Below the pieces are notes generated by a model. The model had not been told where the DNA came from, did no database searches, and saw only the letters and a list, made by a program, of their open reading frames with translations. The position numbers and the translations under genes were made by a program. 7,265 nt of DNA. Source: Planctomycetaceae bacterium (GTDB taxonomy: Bacteria; Planctomycetota; Planctomycetia; Pirellulales; Thermoguttaceae). Numbering within the stretch: position 1 is the stretch's first letter; every line of letters starts with the position of its first letter. Shown here in pieces: positions 1 through 6,020 of this stretch. The DNA is taken from the NCBI GenBank assembly GCA_031256755.1, contig JAIRPZ010000345.1, forward strand, positions 1 through 7,265, written 5' to 3'.

Positions 1-189
1 GTTTCGGCAACGAGCAATCATACGGCAGGTGTCAATGCCGGACTTGGAGACGGCTCAGTACGGTTTATTTCTGATGCGGTGGATACGGGAACTCTCGATG
101 CTGGTATCACATTTTTTAACGGTCCCTCTAATTACGGCGTTTGGGGCGCACTCGGAAGCATCAACGGCGGAGAAAGCGTGTCGCCATAG
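1..189 (+). CDS. DUF1559 family pseudopilin-like protein, C-terminal end (partial)
   Basis: This is the last 62 codons of a gene that begins before the window, read in frame 1 and ending at TAG 187-189. The visible part carries an exact H-X9-DG motif: His7, nine residues, then Asp17-Gly18, followed by SVRFISDAVD. It ends with YGVWGALGSINGGES, the usual close of DUF1559 proteins. By family knowledge these are large paralogous groups in Planctomycetota. They have a type IV pilin-like N-terminal methylation and cleavage helix and a secreted C-terminal domain, but their function is poorly known. The N-terminal helix lies outside the window and cannot be checked. A lipoprotein gene follows 171 bases downstream on the same strand, an arrangement common for this family. 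The family assignment is strong; the biological role is not known. Confidence 0.9.
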   Translation, partial: VSATSNHTAGVNAGLGDGSVRFISDAVDTGTLDAGITFFNGPSNYGVWGALGSINGGESVSP

Positions 190-210
190 CCCTTGCCGGA
201 CGGGCATTTA

Positions 211-330
211 GAAAGACGGCAGGCATCAGACGGCAGACGGCAGCAAGAAAGGGGAAAGATTGCAGGTATTTTTTCTTCTGCAAACTGCTGTCTGCCGTCT
301 GCAAACTGCCGTCTTCCTGATTATCAATTC
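211..330 (-). repeat. Dispersed intergenic repeat, copy 1 (inverted relative to copy 2)
   Basis: This spacer is built from short units of the type CAGACGGCAGACGGCAG and its complement. Bases 214-250 are the exact reverse complement of 7117-7153 (37 bases). Bases 320-330 are the reverse complement of 7028-7038, so both ends of the copy match copy 2. Bases 227-242 can pair with 287-302 with one G-T wobble, giving a long hairpin. Inside the 3' arm, CTGCAAACTGC occurs twice (278-288 and 299-309). The A+T-rich terminal arm is present at 319-330 but missing at the 211 end, so this copy looks truncated there. It is a non-coding repeat; whether it moves or acts at the RNA level is unknown. Confidence 0.8.
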
Positions 331-360
331 AAAGAACAACCTTTAACCATTAACAAACCA

Positions 361-864
361 ATGAAAGCATTAACAACGATTACGCTCATTATCGTTACAT
401 TAACATTGAACGGCTGCGGAGACGCTTCGCGTCCGAAGGACTTGCCGAAATTGTATCCCTGCACGATAACAATCACGCAGGAAGGAAAACCGCTTGCCGA
501 TGCCGTGGTCGAATTCATACCGGCTGACGCGGCGAATGCGAAGTTTCGGGCGGTGTCGATGACCGGCGAAGACGGTTCGGTCAAAATGTCAACATACGGA
601 TTTGCCGGCGCACCGGCAGGCAAATACAAAGTTGTCGTTACGAAAAACAGGGATGACGATTTCGTTTATTCGGCAGAAGTCAACCCGGAAAGCGGCGAAA
701 AAGATGTTGTCAGTTTCCACACCTACCGGCTTGTCGAAGAAAAGTATTCGTCTGCGGAAACGACACCGTTTGAGATTGAAGTCACCGGCAAAGAAAGAAA
801 CGTAACGAAAACGTTTGATGCCGGAAAAGCAGTGAAAATAAAAACAGGCGGATCGGAAAAATAA
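361..864 (+). CDS. Small lipoprotein with a transthyretin-like / carboxypeptidase regulatory-like fold
   Basis: This gene encodes a 167-residue protein. The N-terminus is a lipoprotein signal: MKALTT, a hydrophobic stretch, then the lipobox LNGC with the lipidated Cys at residue 19. The mature part resembles the beta-sandwich of carboxypeptidase regulatory-like domains: 'TITQEGKPLADAVVEFIP' near residues 35-52, a GEDGSVKMST turn, then GAPAGKYKVVVTK. This pattern is typical of short planctomycete lipoproteins found next to DUF1559 genes, as here. The start at 361 is chosen because it gives a proper signal peptide. The same frame stays open back to 193, but that part is repeat DNA and gives no sensible protein. 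No Shine-Dalgarno is visible. The likely role is an envelope-anchored accessory to the upstream pseudopilin-like protein; this is inferred from context only. Confidence 0.82.
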   Translation: MKALTTITLIIVTLTLNGCGDASRPKDLPKLYPCTITITQEGKPLADAVVEFIPADAANAKFRAVSMTGEDGSVKMSTYGFAGAPAGKYKVVVTKNRDDDFVYSAEVNPESGEKDVVSFHTYRLVEEKYSSAETTPFEIEVTGKERNVTKTFDAGKAVKIKTGGSEK

Positions 865-881
865 GAGCGGCGGGCAACTGG

Positions 882-909
882 TTGCGACTTTGACCGTGTT
901 CAGTATAAT
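882..909 (+). promoter_or_regulatory. Candidate sigma70-type promoter for the DUF6807 gene
   Basis: A perfect TATAAT lies at 904-909, with TTGCGA at 882-887 spaced by 16 bases. A better-looking TTGACC at 890-895 is only 8 bases from the -10 and cannot serve it. Transcription would start near 916, leaving a leader of about 50 bases before the ATG at 969. The position, between two genes and upstream of a start, supports it. Confidence 0.5.
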
Positions 910-968
910 GCGGCGGCAGGCGGCAGAGTACCGCCCGCTGTTTTTCTCCTTTTGCTTTCACTATCCCT

Positions 969-1991
969 ATGAAACATTTGCTTTTTCCGTTTATTCTTTC
1001 GTCTGCGGTTTCGTTTGTTGTTTCTTCTGCCGCTCTGCCGGCGGCGGAAGAGGAACTAGTCAAATCGAAAACCGTTTCCTCTTCCGACCGGGTGACGGTC
1101 AAAACCGGCAATACAGACCGGCTGCAATTTCTGCACGGCGGTCCCGGCAAAGAACTGTTCAAACCGTATATCAGCATACTGACCACACCGGAAGGACGCA
1201 ACATTCTCCGCGACGCTCCTGCCGACCACATTCATCATCACGGCTTAATGTTTGCCGTCAAAATTGACGGCGTTAATTTTTGGGAAGAACGTCCGGGCAA
1301 CAAGGCAGGCAAAGAGATTCTGGACTTGCCGTCATTTGTTACCCGCAGCGACATAAAATTTACGCCGGTCGGAAAAGAGGGAAAAACAGAGTTGTCCCGC
1401 TGGAGAGAGACGATGGGCGGACATCTTGATTGGTGTAATCCGGCAGGAGAAAAACTTGCCAGTGAAGACCGGCATATTGTCTTTCTTCTTGGGGGAAAAA
1501 ATGCTGTTCCCGATGCCGTATTGGTCGATTGGACTTCGGCATTTTCTCCGGCACCCGGCAGGCAGTCGGTGAAAATCGGCGGCAATGACTATCACGGTCT
1601 CGGCATGCGGTTTCATGAATCAATGGATAAAAACGGTACATTTTTTTCCGACAACGAAAAAAATCCGGCGGAACATCTCCGCGGAACAGAAAATCTGACG
1701 GTTTGCAACTGGATGGCTTATACGGCGAATTTGGACGACAAGCCGGTGACGGTTGCCGTTTTCGATTGTCCGGTGAACGTCCGCAAAATGCGGGCATTCA
1801 CGATGCAGGACGGCAAAACGGTCTTTGCTTATCTGTCGGCAACGGTGAATTTACACCGCGAACCGGTCACGGCAACGCACGATAAACCGGTTGTTTTCCG
1901 CTACGGCGTGTGTTTGTGGGAAGGCAGACGGACAGCGGAAGAAGTCGAAAAGGCGTATCAGCAATGGTTACAGTATGCTGCTCATCCGTGA
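969..1991 (+). CDS. Secreted DUF6807 family protein (often labelled 'PmoA')
   Basis: This gene encodes 340 residues with an N-terminal signal peptide: Lys3, a hydrophobic core to about residue 22, and probable cleavage near ALPAA (residues 22-26), so the protein is exported. The family signature follows: KPYISILTTPEG (65-76), then an Asp-His rich block DHIHHHG (86-92), then GVNFWEE (101-107). The C-terminal part keeps family features such as GLGMRF and an aromatic GVCLWEG near the end. Many databases call the family 'methane oxygenase PmoA', but it is unrelated to the particulate methane monooxygenase subunit. It is widespread in Planctomycetota and Bacteroidota, often near sugar-degradation genes. 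Its reaction is not established; the His cluster could bind a metal or a sugar. It has its own promoter candidate, and its stop lies 24 bases from the end of the convergent FHA gene. Confidence 0.88.
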   Translation: MKHLLFPFILSSAVSFVVSSAALPAAEEELVKSKTVSSSDRVTVKTGNTDRLQFLHGGPGKELFKPYISILTTPEGRNILRDAPADHIHHHGLMFAVKIDGVNFWEERPGNKAGKEILDLPSFVTRSDIKFTPVGKEGKTELSRWRETMGGHLDWCNPAGEKLASEDRHIVFLLGGKNAVPDAVLVDWTSAFSPAPGRQSVKIGGNDYHGLGMRFHESMDKNGTFFSDNEKNPAEHLRGTENLTVCNWMAYTANLDDKPVTVAVFDCPVNVRKMRAFTMQDGKTVFAYLSATVNLHREPVTATHDKPVVFRYGVCLWEGRRTAEEVEKAYQQWLQYAAHP

Positions 1992-2015
1992 ACGCGGATT
2001 TGACGGCTGACAGGT

Positions 2016-2735
2016 TTACCGGGCAAGAATTCCCGTGATTTTTGCCTGTAAATCGACAAGGTTTTGCCACTGCGCGGCGGACAAGGTGATCCGCGGGTTG
2101 TCCTGTGAATCGGGTGCGGACGGAGCGGTATGAACGGTTGCCAGAAGATAGCGTAAACGGAGATGCACGTAGAGCAGCAACGCTTCGATTTCGGCGGCTT
2201 GCTGCGGGAGCAGGTCTTTCGGCAGATTCGGCGGGAACAATAATTGCAGCGGTTCGAACGGGTCCGTACCGGGATTGCGGAAAAGTTCTTTTGCCAATAA
2301 TATATCTGACGGATTTCCGGTCGGGCAGCCGTAATTTTTCCATGCCTGATAAAGGGCGTGGCGTTCCTCTTCGTCAACATACATTCGGACAGCACCGGTT
2401 ATGTCCGCTGTTGTCAATGCGGACAACCTTGCGGCGATTTCGGAAGCGGTTCCGAACAGCATTTGTGTACGTCCGGCGGTGATGAGATCGCCCGGCTGTA
2501 ATTGCCAGACGTGAACGGATTCGCCGTTGACTTTTGTACCGTTGGTGCTTTGCAAATCGGTCAAAAGCACGGTACCGTCAACTTCGTGTATTTTAAGATG
2601 ATTCCGGCTGACCCGCTGATCATTTAACTGGATTTGATTTCCTTCTTCTCTCCCGACAGCGACGGGTGCTGCCATCTGATTGAAATCTTTTCCCCGGTCG
2701 GGACCGTCAATAATCCGAATTGTTACTAGTGCCAT
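2016..2735 (-). CDS. FHA domain protein with an uncharacterised C-terminal region
   Basis: This gene encodes 239 residues from the ATG at 2735; a longer in-frame start at 2834 adds 33 residues that overlap the promoter and do not look like protein. Residues 3-97 form a forkhead-associated domain with its phosphothreonine-binding residues in place: GRE at 28-30, SRNH at 43-46, STNGTKVNG at 63-71. FHA domains bind phosphothreonine peptides and usually act downstream of Ser/Thr kinases, which are numerous in planctomycetes. No kinase or phosphatase gene is visible nearby. Residues 98-239 match nothing I recognise. They contain a charged, probably helical stretch (DEEERHALYQAWKNYG) and a Leu-rich helix (EIEALLLYVHLRLRYLL). 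There is no signal peptide or membrane segment, so the protein is probably cytoplasmic. The FHA call is firm and the role is open. Confidence 0.9.
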   Translation of the reverse strand: MALVTIRIIDGPDRGKDFNQMAAPVAVGREEGNQIQLNDQRVSRNHLKIHEVDGTVLLTDLQSTNGTKVNGESVHVWQLQPGDLITAGRTQMLFGTASEIAARLSALTTADITGAVRMYVDEEERHALYQAWKNYGCPTGNPSDILLAKELFRNPGTDPFEPLQLLFPPNLPKDLLPQQAAEIEALLLYVHLRLRYLLATVHTAPSAPDSQDNPRITLSAAQWQNLVDLQAKITGILAR

Positions 2736-2766
2736 CGTTAAATAAGAACGGCGGACGGAAAGGAAA

Positions 2767-2795
2767 AGTATAAAATACTGCCCGTTAAAAAGCAA
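2767..2795 (-). promoter_or_regulatory. Candidate sigma70-type promoter for the FHA gene
   Basis: Read on the minus strand, TTGCTT (2790-2795) is followed after 17 bases by TATACT (2767-2772). Transcription would start near 2760, about 25 bases before the ATG at 2735. The spacing is optimal and each box departs from consensus in one or two positions. Confidence 0.5.
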
Positions 2796-2844
2796 CCGGT
2801 GCGGAACGGCGGTTTGCCGTGAAGCCGCTCGCATGATTGATGCT

Positions 2845-3009
2845 TCACAGCCGCTCGATTTCCGATGCCGGAAGTCCGGTTAACTCGGCAATCAACGCCG
2901 GCGGTAAACCCTTCGCTTTCATATTCCGCGCCACTTCGGCGGCTTTTTTCGCCTCGCCTTTGGCAAGTCCCTTCGCCTTACATTCGGCTAATCCTATCCT
3001 TCGGCTTTC
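2845..3009 (-). pseudogene. C-terminal remnant of an Rpn-family PD-(D/E)XK nuclease / transposase-like gene
   Basis: On the minus strand, a reading frame ending at TGA (2845-2847) translates to a Lys/Ala/Glu/Gly-rich linker (ECKAKGLAKGEAKKAAEVAR), followed by NMKAKGLPPALIAELTG and LPASEIERL at the stop. This is the characteristic tail of Rpn-family recombination-promoting nucleases, where a KGEAKG-type linker precedes a short 'ARNMKAKGL..IAEITGLS.EEIE.L' helix pair. The catalytic PD-(D/E)XK domain is absent: the frame is closed by a stop at 3064-3066 and there is no start upstream of the motif. About 55 codons of family-like sequence remain; the upstream edge is approximate. The remnant sits between the divergent FHA and chemoreceptor genes, and the chemoreceptor promoter overlaps its truncated end. 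It is most likely the leftover of a deletion or rearrangement. Confidence 0.72.
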
Positions 3010-3038
3010 TTGACTTTTGCCGCTGCGTAAGTTATAAT
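3010..3038 (+). promoter_or_regulatory. Strong sigma70-type promoter for the chemoreceptor gene
   Basis: TTGACT (3010-3015), 17 bases, then TATAAT (3033-3038). This differs from the consensus at one base and has ideal spacing. It predicts a start of transcription near 3045 and a leader of about 60 bases before the ATG at 3105. It supports the shorter chemoreceptor start, because an in-frame start at 2865 would lie upstream of the promoter. Confidence 0.7.
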
Positions 3039-3104
3039 AACGCTGTTTCGTGCGGTATTGTGTTTATCTCAACCGCACTCCCCTTTCAACCTGTTTCAAC
3101 TCCC

Positions 3105-5231
3105 ATGGGAATTCGCTCTAAACTGCTCCTGCTGTCTATTACTGCAACTATCCTGCTGTTCTCCGTTTCGATTGCCTGCGGCATCTACGCGTTTGCCGCT
3201 TTTGTCGATGCGCAGGCAGACAAACGCATCGCCGACATCGCCCGGTATGTGAAAAACGATCTCGCCGCCCTCGAAGGCATTGCCCTCGAACAGGCACGGG
3301 CTTTTGCTTTTCGTGCCGAATTAGCCGCCGCCTGCAAAGCCGCATTGCCCGCCTTCAAATCCTATCAAACCGCTAAAACCGCGAATGACACCGAAACCCT
3401 CAAAATCCGCACCGAAGCCCTCAAACCCCTTCAGGATGCTCTCCTTAAAATCTACAAAGATTATGACACGTTCAAAAAAGCCGACTTCTTTACTGTCACC
3501 GATGCCGAAGGCAATGTCATTCTCCGGTCGGCAAATCCGGCGAAATTCGGCGACAACCTTTCCGATACGCCGAGTATGCAATATGTCATCGCCAAACATC
3601 ACGCCGTCTGTTATTTTGAATCCACGGCGGCCAATCCGATCACGGTCCGTGCCGCTGCTCCTGTTTTTGATCCGGACGACGGGCATACGCTGATCGGCAC
3701 ACTTTCCTGCGGTTTCGGACTGGACAGGGACAAGACGGAGGAAGACTGGATTAAACATGTTCAAAATACCTATCAGGTGGAAACAACGACTTTTGTCGGA
3801 AAACGGCGGGCGGCAACCTCGCTGATTGATCCGGCAACCGGTGAAAAAGCCGTGGGTACCGAATTGAAAAATGCCGGGATCGAAGCCGCTCTTTTCGACC
3901 GGCAGGAAGAGTATACCGGTACGGCTGCCGTTTTAGGAAGAGCGATGAGAGTTCACTATCAGCCGCTTGTCAACCGTACTGCCAACAAAACAATCGGTGC
4001 GATCTTTATCGGATTGCCTGTGGAAGAAGAGCGTGCCATCGTCAGGCAAACGATGGTCAGCAACATCGTCATTACGGTTATCGGTTTGCTGATTTTCAGT
4101 GCTGTCCTTTGGGTGATGGTCAGTAAAATTACCGGACCGATCAGACAAATGACTGTTGCCGCTAAAGCCCTTTCCAGCGGGGCATTGGAAATCCGTCTGG
4201 ATGTCCGCACGAAAGACGAGTTGCAGATTCTTGCCGAAGCGTTTAATTCCGTTGCCACGGAACTGAAAGCAAAAACCGATGTTGCCGTGCAGATTGCCAA
4301 CGGCGATTTGACAACATGGGTACCGCTTGCTTCGCCGCACGATACGCTCGGCATTGCCTTTATCGAAATGCGGTATGCTTTCTATGATTCGCTCAAAGAT
4401 TTGACTTCGCTTGCCAGAGCGATTTCCAATGAAGGCGATCAGTTAACGGTGATGAATGAACGTCTTGTTGCCAATTCGGTTGAAAGTTCGTCGCAACTCC
4501 GTGATGTTTCCCAGTCGATTGACGGGCTGAACACACAGACGAAAATGAATGCGGATGAATCGCGGAATGCGGAGAAATTTGTAGTGCAGGCGACGGACGG
4601 CTCGGCTGCCGGACAGCAAAAGATGCAGAAGATGACGGATGCCATGACGGAAATCACCAAGAGTTCGCAGGAGATTAAAAACATTATCCGTGTGATTGAC
4701 GACATTGCGTTTCAGACGAATCTGCTGGCGTTGAATGCGGCGGTGGAAGCGGCGCGTGCCGGTGCGCACGGCAAGGGTTTTGCCGTGGTTGCGGAGGAAG
4801 TCCGTAATCTGGCGGCGAGAAGTGCGAAGGCGGCGCAGGAAACGGCGGCGTTGATTGAAGAGTCAATCCGGCAGGTTGAAACCGGCAGTACCGTTGCCAC
4901 TGAAACTTCGGCGGCGTTGAATGCAATAATGCTGCAAGTGCAGCAGGTCAGTTCGATTGTTTCTAAAATCAGCCATGAATCGGATACGCAGGCTCAGCGG
5001 TTGAACGAGGTGAATCTTTCGGTCAGTCAGGTGGCGCAAACAGCGGAACAGAATTCGCAAACGGTTTCTGATTCGGCGGCGGCGGTGGCGCAGTTATCGG
5101 TGATGGCGCAAAAACTGGATACGATTACGAAACATTTCCACACCAACGATGCCGGCAAAGTGACGAAACCGCCGCGTGATGCCGGCTTCTTGCCGGAACG
5201 GGCCGTGCATCGGATCGCAGAGACAACCTAG
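3105..5231 (+). CDS. Methyl-accepting chemotaxis protein with a periplasmic Cache-type sensor
   Basis: This gene encodes a 708-residue membrane chemoreceptor. The ATG at 3105 gives a normal N-terminus (MGIRSKLLLL); the frame is open back to 2865, but those 80 residues cross the promoter and the Rpn remnant. Segments in order: TM1 at about 6-32; a periplasmic region 33-317 with Cache-type features (FFTVTDAEGNVILRSANP at 128-145; VGTELKNAG near 250; a C-terminal IGAIFIGLP at 297-305), resembling Cache_3/Cache_2 fusions; TM2 at 318-340; HAMP at 341-390; a second HAMP-like unit (IANGDLTTWVP, 397-407); and the cytoplasmic coiled coil. The highly conserved hairpin tip is intact (IDDIAFQTNLLALNAAVEAA, 531-550, and GFAVVAEEVRNLAARS, 558-573), where CheA and CheW dock. 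No C-terminal NWETF-type CheR-binding peptide is present. The ligand is unknown. Chemotaxis genes are not in the window. Confidence 0.95.
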   Translation: MGIRSKLLLLSITATILLFSVSIACGIYAFAAFVDAQADKRIADIARYVKNDLAALEGIALEQARAFAFRAELAAACKAALPAFKSYQTAKTANDTETLKIRTEALKPLQDALLKIYKDYDTFKKADFFTVTDAEGNVILRSANPAKFGDNLSDTPSMQYVIAKHHAVCYFESTAANPITVRAAAPVFDPDDGHTLIGTLSCGFGLDRDKTEEDWIKHVQNTYQVETTTFVGKRRAATSLIDPATGEKAVGTELKNAGIEAALFDRQEEYTGTAAVLGRAMRVHYQPLVNRTANKTIGAIFIGLPVEEERAIVRQTMVSNIVITVIGLLIFSAVLWVMVSKITGPIRQMTVAAKALSSGALEIRLDVRTKDELQILAEAFNSVATELKAKTDVAVQIANGDLTTWVPLASPHDTLGIAFIEMRYAFYDSLKDLTSLARAISNEGDQLTVMNERLVANSVESSSQLRDVSQSIDGLNTQTKMNADESRNAEKFVVQATDGSAAGQQKMQKMTDAMTEITKSSQEIKNIIRVIDDIAFQTNLLALNAAVEAARAGAHGKGFAVVAEEVRNLAARSAKAAQETAALIEESIRQVETGSTVATETSAALNAIMLQVQQVSSIVSKISHESDTQAQRLNEVNLSVSQVAQTAEQNSQTVSDSAAAVAQLSVMAQKLDTITKHFHTNDAGKVTKPPRDAGFLPERAVHRIAETT

Positions 5232-5249
5232 CGGCATCACGATTAACCG

Positions 5250-5266
5250 GCGGAAATCCATTCCGC
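5250..5266 (+). other. Small hairpin just upstream of trmD
   Basis: GCGGAA (5250-5255) and TTCCGC (5261-5266) form a perfect 6-bp stem with a 5-base loop, ending 10 bases before the GTG start of trmD. No T-tract follows, so it is not a standard terminator. It could influence translation initiation, or it may be chance. Confidence 0.3.
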
Positions 5267-5276
5267 AATCAGTCCC

Positions 5277-6020
5277 GTGCAATTTGACATATTTACCCTT
5301 TTTCCCCGTATTTTTGACGGTTTTCTTTCCGAGAGCGTTCTGAAAAATGCTCTCGAAGCCGGCAAGATTGATGTACGTCTGCATAATATGCGGGATTGGG
5401 CGGACGACAAACATGCGACGATGGATGACCGTCCTTTCGGCGGCGGTCCCGGAATGGTGCTGAAAGTCGACCGTGTTGTTCCCTGCGTTGAAGATGTCCG
5501 CAGCCGGAGCCATGAACCCGGACGGCTGATTTTACTTTCGCCGCAGGGGCAGACATTTCATCAGCGTCTTGCCGAATCGCTTGCCGAAGAAAAACGCATC
5601 CTTTTGCTTTGCGGGCGGTACGAAGGTTTTGATGAACGGATCACGGACATTTTGCAGCCGGAAGAAATTTCTATCGGCGATTATATTTTGAACGGCGGTG
5701 AAACCGCAGCGATGGTGATCCTTGAAACGGTGATGCGGCTTCTGCCCGGCGTGCTGGGAGACGAAGATTCAAACCGGTACGATTCTTTTTCCGCCGGCAA
5801 CCGGCAATTGGATTGTGCGCAATACACGCGTCCGCGGGAATACCGGGGTTTGGCGGTCCCCGAAGTGCTGCTAAACGGAAATCACCGCGAGATTGCGGCG
5901 TGGCGGGCGGCGGATTCCGAACAGCGGACAGCAAAAAAACGTCCTGATCTCTGCGGAAAAAACTGTGCTGACGGTTTAACCGGAGAGACAGTGTGTTATA
6001 ATTCCCCGAATGTTCATTGA
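5277..6020 (+). CDS. trmD: tRNA (guanine37-N1)-methyltransferase
   Basis: TrmD transfers a methyl group from S-adenosylmethionine to N1 of G37, next to the anticodon of tRNAs reading CNN codons, preventing +1 frameshifting. The 247-residue protein matches the family throughout: an N-terminal FDIFTLFP (3-10), RPFGGGPGMVLK (52-63), LLCGRYEGFDER (110-121) and SIGDYILNGGE (132-142), which build the trefoil-knot cofactor site. The catalytic Asp is Asp179 in LDCAQYTRP, and the C-terminal tRNA-binding helices end with RPDL (222-225). About 22 further residues follow, translated through the obg promoter region; they do not look conserved. The start is GTG at 5277, giving the usual MxFDIxTLFP opening. 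There are 45 bases after the chemoreceptor gene and an 11-base overlap with obg. No rpsP, rimM or rplS is adjacent, unlike the classic operon. Confidence 0.97.
   Translation: MQFDIFTLFPRIFDGFLSESVLKNALEAGKIDVRLHNMRDWADDKHATMDDRPFGGGPGMVLKVDRVVPCVEDVRSRSHEPGRLILLSPQGQTFHQRLAESLAEEKRILLLCGRYEGFDERITDILQPEEISIGDYILNGGETAAMVILETVMRLLPGVLGDEDSNRYDSFSAGNRQLDCAQYTRPREYRGLAVPEVLLNGNHREIAAWRAADSEQRTAKKRPDLCGKNCADGLTGETVCYNSPNVH
5975..6002 (+). promoter_or_regulatory. Candidate internal promoter for obg
   Basis: A perfect TATAAT lies at 5997-6002, inside the 3' end of trmD. The -35 is weak: TTTAAC at 5975-5980, 16 bases upstream. The -10 ends only 7 bases before the obg ATG at 6010, so transcription from it would begin at or next to the start codon and give a leaderless mRNA. 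It may supplement read-through from trmD. Confidence 0.4.

Noticed and set aside
211..330. CRISPR array
   Set aside because: The repeated units are short, overlapping and palindromic, with no regular repeat-spacer order and no cas genes nearby.
193..360. An N-terminal extension of the lipoprotein gene
   Set aside because: This part is repeat DNA, and the extension would bury the lipoprotein signal peptide.
890..909. TTGACC-TATAAT promoter
   Set aside because: The spacing is only 8 bases, too short for RNA polymerase; TTGCGA at 882-887 with 16 bases is the usable partner.
1984..1999. Terminator between the convergent DUF6807 and FHA genes
   Set aside because: Only a 5-bp stem (ATCCG with CGGAT) across the stop codon, with no T-tract on either strand.
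2865..3104. An N-terminal extension of the chemoreceptor (80 residues)
   Set aside because: It would start upstream of the near-consensus promoter at 3010-3038 and read through the Rpn remnant. The ATG at 3105 gives the expected short cytoplasmic N-terminus before TM1.
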